A DNA stretch of 64,000 nt from Flectobacillus rivi (GCF_030056655.1 NZ_JASHIE010000023.1:1-64000); one strand, 5' to 3'; counted from the first letter of the stretch, positions 55,770-63,784 are shown. The notes: generated by a model not told the origin, from the letters alone. Numbers and translations are program-made.

Positions 55770-56234
55770 CTAGTTAAACTGAAAAGTTTTTTCAAAAGGA
55801 ACACAAATGCCTTTTTTAAGATGACACACTTGTCCTTTTATGACGCCAAAAATATCATAACTATGTTCGACCAAACGAACTTTTGCCTTAAATTCTGCTT
55901 TTTGTGTAAAATAAGAAACCTTTGTTCCCCAATTTTTATCAATCTTTTTCAAAGGTGCAATAGGCTGAATATCAGAGCTTAATTCAAAAGAACCATTTTC
56001 TGAAAATTGAAAAACGGTAGGCTGTGGACCTACATCTCCTTTAAAATCAGAGGAATAGAGTGACCATCCTTTTTCGATAGATGAGCTAAAAACGAGTTCT
56101 ACTTCGTCGCCGATTTTAAAATCTTTATTGGTGATTTTAAAGTTCCAATTGACAATTTTATCAATATCTGTTTCTTGCGCTTGTATGGCGTTTGTGAAGA
56201 GTAGGAGTAAACAAACGATATATATCTTTTTCAT
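55770..56234 (-). CDS. DsbD N-terminal-domain-like protein
   Basis: 154 residues, signal peptide (ends IQAQ), then a single immunoglobulin-like DsbD-alpha domain. The closing motif GQVCHLKKGICVPFEKTFQF carries the two Cys used by DsbD-alpha for thiol transfer. The membrane and thioredoxin parts of DsbD are absent, so it would need to interact with another protein, maybe a TlpA neighbour. Confidence 0.8.
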   Translation of the reverse strand: MKKIYIVCLLLLFTNAIQAQETDIDKIVNWNFKITNKDFKIGDEVELVFSSSIEKGWSLYSSDFKGDVGPQPTVFQFSENGSFELSSDIQPIAPLKKIDKNWGTKVSYFTQKAEFKAKVRLVEHSYDIFGVIKGQVCHLKKGICVPFEKTFQFN

Positions 56235-56254
56235 ACTGATGTTGTGTATTTTGG

Positions 56255-56286
56255 AACAACTGAGGTGCTAATATACCTCAGTTGTT
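56255..56286 (-). terminator. 12-bp perfect hairpin after YceI
   Basis: AACAACTGAGGT and its exact complement around an 8-nt loop, between YceI and the DsbD-N-like gene. There is no long T-run, so readthrough is likely. Confidence 0.55.
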
Positions 56287-56331
56287 GTACTTGATGAAAA
56301 AATCTGCCCATTATCTCATCAAGAATATGAG

Positions 56332-56949
56332 TTATTTGCCAGCATTTGCCACCAAATTGACATTCAATTCGAAATCATTGTCAATAGCTTTATCGCCAAG
56401 GTTTTCAAAGAAATTTGTCGAACGAAACTTGATACCGTATTTGGTTCTGTCTACCACAATTTTAGCTTGTGCTGTAACTTTATTTTTTTCCACCTTAATC
56501 ACCGCAGGAAACTTAACTTCATTAGTAATTCCTTTGATGGTTAATTTGCCCGTAACTTCATAGTTTTCACCACCTTTAGGAGTTACAGAAGAGGTAACAA
56601 ATTTGGCTTTAGGGAACTTATCTGTACCAAAAAAGTCTTCGGCTTTGAGGTGCCCTACCAGTTTGGCATTGCCATCCTTATCTGTAATATCGGTTACAGT
56701 AAGCGAGGCAATATCAACTTCAAATGCACCACTTTTGAATTTACTATTGGATACCACCAACGAACCCGTACTCAAGGGGATATTACCTGTGTGTGAACCC
56801 GTTACTTTTTTGCCAGTCCAAACCAAATGACTTGCTTGACTGTCTACTGTATACGTAGCATCAGCGCCTTTAGTTTTGCCATCGTTAGCAGATACGCCCA
56901 GTGTGAGAGCTATCAATGCTGTGCATAGGAAAGATACTTTTTTTACCAT
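56332..56949 (-). CDS. YceI family lipid-binding protein
   Basis: 205 residues with signal peptide (ends SAND). It has the lipocalin-like YceI barrel pattern (YTVDSQASHLVWTGKKVTG, FKSGAFEVDIASLTVTD, GTDKFPKAKFVTSS, TKYGIKF). Members bind isoprenoid chains such as ubiquinone precursors, or modulate stress. Located in a leftward run between TlpA copy 2 and DsbD-N. Confidence 0.88.
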   Translation of the reverse strand: MVKKVSFLCTALIALTLGVSANDGKTKGADATYTVDSQASHLVWTGKKVTGSHTGNIPLSTGSLVVSNSKFKSGAFEVDIASLTVTDITDKDGNAKLVGHLKAEDFFGTDKFPKAKFVTSSVTPKGGENYEVTGKLTIKGITNEVKFPAVIKVEKNKVTAQAKIVVDRTKYGIKFRSTNFFENLGDKAIDNDFELNVNLVANAGK

Positions 56950-56981
56950 TGTTCGTGTAATTTAATGTTTGAATATTAGCG

Positions 56982-58253
56982 TTATTTTAATGACAACTCA
57001 GCACTTGGAACAGGCTCATTAATCAATTTATCGAGGTCTTTATTCCATTTTTTGGCATACTTTTTAAAATACTTGCCTGTTACCTCACCTGTATAACCCG
57101 TATAGATTTGCTTGACTTTACCATCTCTTCCTATAATAATAGTGGTAGGAAAGGCAATCATTTTGTTAAGAGCTTCGAATTTTTCTGATGCTACCTTTTT
57201 ATCTGCAATACCACCAAACAGGATATCATATTGAATATCATACTTGTCACGAAGTTTGCCCAAAGTATATTTGGCATATTCTAGGTCATCTTTTTGTTCA
57301 AATCCTACGGCAACTGCCTCAACTCCACGGTCTTTATTGGCCTTGTACCAAGGTGATAAAAATTGTGTTTGATCGGTACAGTTAGGACACCAAGTACCAA
57401 TGATTTCAACAATGACCACTTTGCCTTTGTATTTTTCATCGCTCAATGAAACTAGTTTTCCATTTAGGTCAGGAAGTTTGAAATCTAATTTTTCATACCC
57501 TGGTTTTAAATAGGTAAGAGCATAAGGATCAGGCAATTCTGCTTTGCTATCTTTTACGCCTTCAAATTTTACATTGTTGTAAATACCAAGACCCACTTCT
57601 CCAGAGATACTTTTGTCGGGGTTGATTTTGCCTCGAATCAGCCACGGACTAGGCCCTGAAAATCCTGTTAGCGTAAACTCGTCCCCTTGAACAATACCTT
57701 CTAGCTCACGAGTATCGCCAGTAACTTTTAGGAAAACGCCTTTCAATTTATTTCCCTTTTGTTCAAAAATAGCCACTTGGTCTGCTACAGGCTCTTTACT
57801 ACTGATTTTAATAGCCCATTTGCCTGAAAGATTATGATTGGCTTTTTGTTCTTTACTTGGTTCTACAAAGCGATAGGTTTTGCCGTATTCGGCTGTAAAA
57901 GGTAGGAAGTTTCCTCTAAAGTTGGGTACCAAACTTTTATAAACCCCAGACAATGAACCATCTTCATGAATTTTGGCTACCAATGCTGCATCATAGGTAT
58001 TCATTTTAATAAAAACTGAATCCTCTGAGAGTTGCTTGACATGGAAGTCATCTCGACGACTTCCATTTAGGAGGGTGAAAGTTGCATGCTCTGCATCTTT
58101 TCCTTTTACTTCAAAATTAAAAGGAACTTGAACCTCGTTTACTTTGAAAGTTCCACGCCATGAACCTTCTTTGATGAATTTGCTTTGTGCATTCGCTGCC
58201 AATGTAGTAATCGACAAGCAAGCAATAGAGAGTAGTTTTTTAGTTGTTTTCAT
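56982..58253 (-). CDS. TlpA-like thioredoxin-fold protein (copy 2), first gene of the leftward run
   Basis: 423 residues with signal peptide (ends AANAQ). It has the same architecture as the copy at 53196: beta-rich N-terminal half and thioredoxin domain with WCPNC (GTWCPNCTDQT) and AFPTTIII cis-Pro. Long stretches are nearly identical to the other copy, so duplication was recent in family terms. Its 5' leader (about 350 nt) contains the putative SAM riboswitch and, just before the ATG, a perfect AT-rich palindrome. Confidence 0.88.
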   Translation of the reverse strand: MKTTKKLLSIACLSITTLAANAQSKFIKEGSWRGTFKVNEVQVPFNFEVKGKDAEHATFTLLNGSRRDDFHVKQLSEDSVFIKMNTYDAALVAKIHEDGSLSGVYKSLVPNFRGNFLPFTAEYGKTYRFVEPSKEQKANHNLSGKWAIKISSKEPVADQVAIFEQKGNKLKGVFLKVTGDTRELEGIVQGDEFTLTGFSGPSPWLIRGKINPDKSISGEVGLGIYNNVKFEGVKDSKAELPDPYALTYLKPGYEKLDFKLPDLNGKLVSLSDEKYKGKVVIVEIIGTWCPNCTDQTQFLSPWYKANKDRGVEAVAVGFEQKDDLEYAKYTLGKLRDKYDIQYDILFGGIADKKVASEKFEALNKMIAFPTTIIIGRDGKVKQIYTGYTGEVTGKYFKKYAKKWNKDLDKLINEPVPSAELSLK

Positions 58254-58263
58254 AAGTGATTTA

Positions 58264-58288
58264 TTAATCTATAAAATATATAGATTAA
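58264..58288. promoter_or_regulatory. Perfect palindrome at the tlpA start
   Basis: TTAATCTATA (58264-58273), 5-nt spacer, TATAGATTAA (58279-58288): a perfect 10-bp inverted repeat ending 11 nt upstream of the tlpA start codon. Half-sites match those upstream of the encapsulin and second SusC genes. It looks like a dimeric repressor or activator site. Confidence 0.6.
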
Positions 58289-58417
58289 GTATATTAATTG
58301 ATTATATAATTTTGTTTCAGTTGTTGAACCAGACAGGAATACCTATTGCACAAATGTGTAACGTATTTTAGGTCGATTCAAAAATGGTTCTTTACTTAAG
58401 TTTTAAAAATGGAATTG

Positions 58418-58493
58418 TTTGGCCCAAATTCTTTCTCCAAAACTATAATAGTTTTGGAAAACAGAATTTATAATCTTGTGACATTCGGCCAAA
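58418..58493 (-). promoter_or_regulatory. Possible riboswitch expression platform hairpin
   Basis: On the minus strand TTTGGCC (58493-58487) can pair with GGCCAAA (58424-58418), enclosing AATTCT/AGAATT and a perfect CCAAAACTAT...ATAGTTTTGG hairpin. The first arm overlaps the 3' strand of the riboswitch P1 helix by three bases, so the two folds would compete. A T-rich stretch follows at about 58405-58411, a loose fit to a terminator. Confidence 0.5.
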
Positions 58494-58593
58494 GATTTAT
58501 CTTTAGAATTAGGTTGGGGCACCTTATTGGTGGTTAACAGGTTGCCAGAAGATCATAGAGCCTAACCTCTCTCTTCATTCTTTATAAATCTTT
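58491..58593 (-). promoter_or_regulatory. SAM-I-type riboswitch candidate upstream of tlpA
   Basis: Read on the minus strand. P1 is a perfect 10-bp pairing of AAAGATTTAT (58593-58584) with ATAAATCTTT (58500-58491). Between them: a P2-like helix GAAGA...TCTTC around CTATGA, the hallmark GGCAACC (S-box GCAACC), then AAGGTGC, then a TTAGG loop that can pair with CCTAA as the pseudoknot, and AATTC. These elements occur in the canonical order for the SAM-I (S-box) family at the usual total length. The P4 hairpin appears missing or minimal, so a SAM-IV or SAM-I/IV-like variant is possible. It is expected to shut off the tlpA run when S-adenosylmethionine is plentiful. Confidence 0.72.
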
Positions 58594-58614
58594 TAATCTA
58601 TTTATTCGATAGGA

Positions 58615-58646
58615 CAAATGTATTTATAAATAGAATTACTTCCAAA
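58615..58646 (-). promoter_or_regulatory. Bacteroidota-type promoter for the riboswitch/tlpA transcript
   Basis: On the minus strand TTTG (58646-58643), 20-nt spacer, then TACATTTG (58622-58615). This matches the TTTG / TAnnTTTG consensus of the housekeeping sigma factor of Bacteroidota. Transcription would begin about 15 nt before the riboswitch P1 stem. Confidence 0.65.
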
Positions 58647-58846
58647 TAATTTATAAAAAATTAAAATAAATCTTTTGTTTTGAGAACCCAAAACATAATT
58701 AAACGCGTGAAGGTGATTACATTTTCAAATATTTAGAATTTTGTTGACCAAAAGATAGTAAAATATATAATAGCTTGATTTACAGAACACATTTTATAGA
58801 AATTAGAGGAAGTAACGCGATCATTGAGCTATCTAATTCATCAAAT

Positions 58847-58903
58847 TAAAATATTATTCTATAAAACATATATAGTCTATAGTTTTTATAGAATAATATT
58901 TTA
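58847..58903. promoter_or_regulatory. 20-bp perfect inverted repeat upstream of the encapsulin operon
   Basis: Arm TAAAATATTATTCTATAAAA (58847-58866) and its exact complement (58884-58903), with a 17-nt spacer containing TATATAGTCTATAG. The second arm ends directly before a candidate -7 box (TATATTTG, 58904-58911) for the encapsulin operon, so it covers the -33 zone. Very likely an operator, though cruciform or RNA roles are possible. The spacer shares TATATAGTCTATA with the region upstream of the second SusC gene. Confidence 0.6.
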
Positions 58904-59086
58904 TATATTTGCCATACAATACTTCTTTGAGGAAATAGACTAGAAAATTATAGTTAAACATATTATTCTGATCTTTATTTCTCTTGAACAGTTTGGTAAT
59001 GACTAATAGTAAATTAGGGATAAGTATCACAGTCCAGACATAGAATATCAATTTTATGTCATGTTGAACTCTTTCGATTTATTATT

Positions 59087-59107
59087 AATCTACTTAATCT
59101 ATATTTT
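59087..59107 (+). promoter_or_regulatory. TTAATCTA direct repeats before the encapsulin start
   Basis: TTAATCTACTTAATCTATAT lies just before the start codon at 59120. The TACTTAATCTATAT portion also occurs before tlpA on the minus strand. The rest of the ~200-nt leader (58912-59086) and the 58289-58400 and 58647-58846 stretches show nothing else recognisable. Confidence 0.45.
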
Positions 59108-59119
59108 AAATATTTATTT

Positions 59120-60046
59120 ATGTCTGATTTAACCAAAAACAAAGCACAAACAGCCTTAGGCGATGTAGCTGCAAGGCAGCTCGCCATTGCTACCCGTACG
59201 GCTCCTCAGCTTTCTACTATTTCGCCTCGTTGGCTGACTCGTTTACTCAACTGGACTCCTGTAGAGTCGGGTGTTTATCGCCTCAATAAGGTAAAAGATG
59301 CTACTAGCGTAGAAGTAGATTGTTCGGCAAGAGATGAGCGCATTCTTCCTCATACGTTTGTAGATTATGTCGAAAACCCTAGAGAATACAATCTTAGTGC
59401 TGTTAATACGGTATTGGATGTACACACAAGGGTATCTGATTTGTACAGTAAACCATATAATCAGATTTCGGAGCAACTCCGCTTGACGATAGAAACAATT
59501 AAAGAGCGTCAAGAAAGTGAGCTAATCAATAATAAAGAATACGGTTTGCTTAATAATGTAGCTCCTTCTCAAATCATCAAAACACGTAAGGGTGCACCAA
59601 CACCTGACGACTTGGATGAACTTTTGACAAAAGTTTGGAAAGAACCTGGTTTTTTCTTGTTACACCCATTGACTATTGCAGCCTTTGGTCGTGAGTGTAC
59701 TCGTCGTGGTGTTCCACCTCCAACAGTATCACTTTTTGGTTCGCAGTTTATCACTTGGAGAGGTATTCCATTGATTCCATCTGACAAAGTGCCTATTGAA
59801 AATGGAAAATCAAAAATCTTATTGCTTCGTACAGGCGAGAGTCGTCAAGGTGTAGTTGGGCTTTATCAACCGGGCCTACCAGGCGAACAGTCTCCTGGCT
59901 TATCAGTAAGATTTATGGGAATCAATGACAAAGCGATTGCCTCTTATTTGATTTCACTGTATTGTTCTCTAGCCATTTTGGTTGATGATGCTATAGCTGT
60001 ATTAGAGGACGTAGAAATAGGAAACTACCATGAGTATAAATACTAA
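59120..60046 (+). CDS. Family 2A encapsulin shell protein (SrpI-like nanocompartment)
   Basis: 308 residues of HK97-fold type. Recognisable family 2A features include the N-terminal arm (QTALGDVAARQLA, ISPRWLTRLLNWTPVE), the loop with PPPTVSLFGSQFITWRGI and the tail IASYLISLYCSLAILVDDAI. It shows no cyclic-nucleotide-binding insert, so family 2A rather than 2B. Characterised relatives form small protein shells that package a cysteine desulfurase through the desulfurase's N-terminal extension. Here the next gene is such a desulfurase, and its ATG (60030) overlaps the shell gene by 17 nt, giving translational coupling and fixed stoichiometry. Confidence 0.92.
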   Translation: MSDLTKNKAQTALGDVAARQLAIATRTAPQLSTISPRWLTRLLNWTPVESGVYRLNKVKDATSVEVDCSARDERILPHTFVDYVENPREYNLSAVNTVLDVHTRVSDLYSKPYNQISEQLRLTIETIKERQESELINNKEYGLLNNVAPSQIIKTRKGAPTPDDLDELLTKVWKEPGFFLLHPLTIAAFGRECTRRGVPPPTVSLFGSQFITWRGIPLIPSDKVPIENGKSKILLLRTGESRQGVVGLYQPGLPGEQSPGLSVRFMGINDKAIASYLISLYCSLAILVDDAIAVLEDVEIGNYHEYKY

Positions 60047-61916
60047 TCCAGAAGGGTTACCTGATGTGAGATTCTTGGAAGAACTTGCCAACAAGTTCTT
60101 CCAAGAGGTTCCTAATACCGAATCTCCTATCAGCGCAGTACCCGAACAATGGCCCAATTCGGCTCCGATTCATAACACATTACCTGACACACGACCTGAA
60201 GGTGTACCACCTTTGGGAAGTATAAATAATGTTAATGCCATAGATTTGAGCCGTCAACAATCTCATTCTCAAGGAAATTACAATCATTACGCGGGCGAAC
60301 CGCACGTTCCTTCGTCTTTGGCGGGTAAAGGCATTTCACCTTCTGCTTATGCACAAGGTAATGAAGTAAACATCGCAGATCCACAAACAAGCTTGCCTGA
60401 CCCACATTTTGCGGGGCAAGGTCGAGTGCCTCAGTCTGTGGCAGGAAGTGGTATATCACCTTCTTTGCAGTCAAATACCTCATCGTTGCAATTACCTCAT
60501 TCGGATACTTATCAATCCTTGCCAGAGATTCACTCATTGGAACGTAATCCAGTTGGTTTGGTGCCACAGTTACCGTTTCAGGTTTCGACAACACCAGAGC
60601 AGGCATATTATTTTTTAGAAAATGACTGGCAAACAGGCTTTGCAAAAGTCATTGCTCAAGAAAAGAAAAACCATCCAATTGCAAGTGGTATCAAGTCGTC
60701 TTTTGATGTAAACTGGATAAAAAAAGATTTTCCAATTTTACAAGAAAAGGTAAATGGTCGTCCTTTGATTTGGTTAGATAATGCCGCAACCACTCAAAAG
60801 CCACGACAGGTTATTGATAGAATTAGCTATTTTTATGAGCACGAAAATTCGAATATCCATCGTGCTGCGCACGAACTGGCTGCACGTGCGACTGATGCCT
60901 ACGAAGCTGCTAGAGAAAAAGTAAGAGCGTTTATCAATGCCCGTTCGACTAACGAGGTAGTATTTGTGCGTGGCGCAACAGAGGCAATCAATTTGGTGGC
61001 TAAAAGTTGGGGAGAGCAAAACCTCAAGGAAGGCGACGAAATTGTGGTTAGTAATCTCGAACACCATGCTAATATAGTACCTTGGCAACAACTAGCAGCC
61101 AAAAAAGGTGTTAAACTTCGTGTGATTCCTGTTGACGACGATGGCCAAATTATTTTGGATGAATATGCTAAACTACTCAACAACAGAACCAAGCTTGTTA
61201 CTTTTACCCAAGTGTCTAATGCGCTAGGAACGGTAACGCCAGCTAAGCAAATCATTGATTTGGCGCATCAAGTTGGTGCTAAAACCTTGTTGGATGGTGC
61301 TCAATCAGTATCACACTTAAAGGTTGACTTACAGTACCTTAATGCTGACTTTTTTGTTTTCTCAGGACATAAAGTATTTGGACCAACAGGTATTGGTGTC
61401 TTGTATGGCAAAGAAGATTTGCTCAATCAGATTCAACCATGGCAAGGTGGGGGTAATATGATTAAAGATGTTACCTTCGAACACACACAGTTTCATCCTG
61501 CACCCAACCGTTTTGAGGCAGGTACAGGCAATATTGCCGATGCTGTAGGCCTAGGTGCTGCCATTGATTATGTAAACTTTTTGGGTATTGACAATATTCA
61601 TCATTACGAACATCAATTGTTGGTGTACGCTACTAGTTTGTTGAAAGACATTCCGGGTCTACGCTTGGTTGGTACAGCTCCTGATAAGGCCAGTGTATTG
61701 TCATTTACTTTAAAAGGATTTACTAATGACGAAGTGGGGCAAGCCCTAAACAAAAATGGCATTGCTGTACGAACAGGACATCATTGTGCTCAGCCTATTC
61801 TGAGACGTTTTGGTTTAGAGAGTACCGTTCGTCCTTCGTTGGCTTTTTATAATACTTGTCAAGATATTGACACTTTGGTAGAATCCATTTTGAAAATCCA
61901 ATCTGGTAAAAATTAA
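60030..61916 (+). CDS. Encapsulin cargo: SufS-like cysteine desulfurase with N-terminal targeting domain
   Basis: 628 residues, about 220 longer than free SufS. Residues 1-~225 are low-complexity, Pro/Ser/Gly-rich and contain repeated motifs: LPDVRFLEELANKFF near the start, two copies of (H/R)VP.S.AG.GISPS, several LPD(P/T) units, and a terminal YYFLENDWQTGFA. This is the cargo-loading extension known for family 2A systems. The catalytic part (~226-628) has PLP Lys448 in FSGHKVFGPTG and the persulfide Cys586 in RTGHHCAQP (group II SufS type). Reaction: L-cysteine to alanine with a protein persulfide, inside the shell. Confidence 0.93.
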   Translation: MSINTNPEGLPDVRFLEELANKFFQEVPNTESPISAVPEQWPNSAPIHNTLPDTRPEGVPPLGSINNVNAIDLSRQQSHSQGNYNHYAGEPHVPSSLAGKGISPSAYAQGNEVNIADPQTSLPDPHFAGQGRVPQSVAGSGISPSLQSNTSSLQLPHSDTYQSLPEIHSLERNPVGLVPQLPFQVSTTPEQAYYFLENDWQTGFAKVIAQEKKNHPIASGIKSSFDVNWIKKDFPILQEKVNGRPLIWLDNAATTQKPRQVIDRISYFYEHENSNIHRAAHELAARATDAYEAAREKVRAFINARSTNEVVFVRGATEAINLVAKSWGEQNLKEGDEIVVSNLEHHANIVPWQQLAAKKGVKLRVIPVDDDGQIILDEYAKLLNNRTKLVTFTQVSNALGTVTPAKQIIDLAHQVGAKTLLDGAQSVSHLKVDLQYLNADFFVFSGHKVFGPTGIGVLYGKEDLLNQIQPWQGGGNMIKDVTFEHTQFHPAPNRFEAGTGNIADAVGLGAAIDYVNFLGIDNIHHYEHQLLVYATSLLKDIPGLRLVGTAPDKASVLSFTLKGFTNDEVGQALNKNGIAVRTGHHCAQPILRRFGLESTVRPSLAFYNTCQDIDTLVESILKIQSGKN

Positions 61917-62292
61917 CCTTTATTTGGCCTGCTACAAACCGTAAGCATTAGGAAAACATTTTACTTAATGCTTACGGTTAATTAAAACACTACCACACTT
62001 TATTATTAATGCTGAATTGTGAGTTATGAATTAGGAATGTACGAGGGATTTCCAACTATTGCGGATATCGGATTTCTGATTTCTGATTTCGGAAATAAAG
62101 AGAAGCATATTTATTTTTTACAAAATATAGAAGGTATAGCTCCGAAATACAACATCTGATATATATGGTTTTTATAGCCCTTCGTACACTACTAGTTATA
62201 AATTGTGAATGTAAAATTTTATTTATCAGTACTTTGACCTATAATTTGTCGCTCCTACTAACCTTCTCCAAAAAACAAAATCTTTAGATTTA
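61917..62292. other. Gap with terminator and a possible miniature element
   Basis: AACCGTAAGCATTA (61937-61950) pairs perfectly with 61976-61989, a 14-bp terminator-like hairpin. 62035-62195 has imperfect inverted ends (TGTACGAGGG near 62038 and CCCTTCGTACA near 62178) and a run of TTTCTGA repeats, so may be a non-coding miniature element. The cysE promoter probably lies near 62200-62290, with no clear box seen. Confidence 0.45.
61937..61989 (+). terminator. Hairpin after the desulfurase gene
   Basis: 14-bp perfect stem with a 25-nt loop, followed by AATTAAAAC. It lacks a clear T-run, but ends the encapsulin operon. Confidence 0.6.
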
Positions 62293-63114
62293 ATGGACAA
62301 CCCTAACATACATAATTTCATTGAGCTTTTGCACAAAACGCATCGAGCCGAGTGGGAAGCTACGCCAAAGATTCAGGATAGTATTACTTGGCTGAGTGAT
62401 TTGATAGAGTTTTTATTTCCTAATAACCGATTACACAAACAATCGACTTATGAAGGAATCTTAAAGAAGAACCAAATTGACCTTGAAAATATTTTACTAA
62501 GCTATCTAGATCCGATTGCTTTTGATGTTGAAGAAAAGGTAAGTGCTTTTTACAATGCGCTAGAAATACTCTATAATGATTTGAGAGCCGATGCCACCAA
62601 AATTTACGACAATGATCCTGCTGCAACAAGTATTCATGAAGTAATTGTTTCGTATCCAGGATTTTATGCTATTGCAGTTTATCGAATCGCCCATAAACTT
62701 ACAAAATTAGAAGTCCCTATTTTACCTCGTATTTTGAGCGAATACGCACACGGCAAAACTGGGGTAGATATTCACCCTAATGCTGAAATTGGCGTTCCAT
62801 TTTTTATAGATCATGGGACTGGTATTGTGATTGGAGCAACTAGTGTGATAGGACAAAATGTAAGTATTTATCAAGGAGTTACTTTGGGTGCATTGCAAGT
62901 AAATAAAGAGCTAGCTGAGGTAAAGCGTCATCCGACGGTAGAAGATAATGTGATTATTTATGCACGAACTACGATACTAGGAGGAAAAACAGTGATTGGA
63001 CATGGAAGTATTATTGGAGGGAGTGTTTTTTTGACCAAGAGTGTAAGTCCTTATTCGCATGTATTTAATACCCACCAGCTACGAATTGATGTCAAACAAA
63101 CAATATTTGATTAA
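62293..63114 (+). CDS. cysE: Serine O-acetyltransferase
   Basis: 273 residues with an N-terminal helical part (~1-140) and a left-handed beta-helix of hexapeptide repeats (~150-260). Motifs: GVDIHPNAEIG, IDHGTGIVIGATSVIG, QGVTLGALQ (the GVTLG-type site), and PTVEDNVIIYARTTILGG. It makes O-acetylserine, the acceptor for sulfide in cysteine synthesis. This fits next to a cysteine-desulfurase compartment: the pair would produce and break down cysteine. It may be transcribed separately, since 376 nt and a hairpin precede it. Confidence 0.92.
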   Translation: MDNPNIHNFIELLHKTHRAEWEATPKIQDSITWLSDLIEFLFPNNRLHKQSTYEGILKKNQIDLENILLSYLDPIAFDVEEKVSAFYNALEILYNDLRADATKIYDNDPAATSIHEVIVSYPGFYAIAVYRIAHKLTKLEVPILPRILSEYAHGKTGVDIHPNAEIGVPFFIDHGTGIVIGATSVIGQNVSIYQGVTLGALQVNKELAEVKRHPTVEDNVIIYARTTILGGKTVIGHGSIIGGSVFLTKSVSPYSHVFNTHQLRIDVKQTIFD

Positions 63115-63151
63115 AAATGGATGAATTGTTTTGTATAGAACGTTTTAGTGT

Positions 63152-63187
63152 AAAAAGGCTTACGATGTTTTCGCAAGCCTTTTTTTA
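63152..63187. terminator. Bidirectional terminator
   Basis: AAAAAGGCTT pairs with AAGCCTTTTT, with an inner CG/CG pair around the loop. It serves convergent cysE and the leftward gene at 63190. Confidence 0.85.
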
Positions 63188-63189
63188 TA

Positions 63190-63711
63190 TTAAAATCCTA
63201 TCCCAAACTGAAAGGCAATACCGATTGAAGTGGGTTTATCGTTACCAAAACGAACAGGTAATGGAATAGCAATAAAGTAATTGGTATCTTTCCCTTTTTT
63301 GATAACCTTGTTGAAAACGGGTGTAAATCCTAATCGTCCAGAGGTTTCGAACGCCGCACGACCAACAAAGGTAAACCCGTGTTTGAACCGAAACATAATA
63401 CCGGGATGGAAAAGAAAGTTACTAACACGGGTTTGGCTAGCATCGCTTCGTACAATGGGTACAAACTCCAAACTGGCACCTATATGATCAGATTTTAGAA
63501 TATTGATGCCTACAGGCATTCCAACGGTGTACACCGAGCCAAAGTTTCCAGTGCTGCCCTGTGAGTCAAAAGCAATGAGTGAGTGTACTAATCCTGCATA
63601 TCCCACCACTTTAGGATAATTATTGCTTGGTGTTTGAGCTAATGATACGTTACTTCGAATCATAAAAAGTAATAAGTACCAGTAAAAAAAGAGAGAGTAT
63701 TTATTTTGCAT
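63190..63711 (-). CDS. Small outer-membrane beta-barrel-like protein, unknown function
   Basis: 173 residues. I use the ATG at 63711 because the longer reading begins at TTG. Signal peptide (ends VSLAQ), then amphipathic strands with alternating hydrophobic residues (VYTVGMPVGINIL, FTFVGRAAFETSGRLGFTP) and a C-terminal aromatic, GIAFQFGIGF, typical for barrel insertion. It may be a small porin-like or lipid-binding barrel. No motif is recognised. Confidence 0.7.
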   Translation of the reverse strand: MQNKYSLFFYWYLLLFMIRSNVSLAQTPSNNYPKVVGYAGLVHSLIAFDSQGSTGNFGSVYTVGMPVGINILKSDHIGASLEFVPIVRSDASQTRVSNFLFHPGIMFRFKHGFTFVGRAAFETSGRLGFTPVFNKVIKKGKDTNYFIAIPLPVRFGNDKPTSIGIAFQFGIGF

Positions 63712-63784
63712 AAAATGTTTTTTCTGCAAAATTCTTATCCGAAACTCTCCCTAAATAGTACTATTATTACCTTTGGTACAAATT

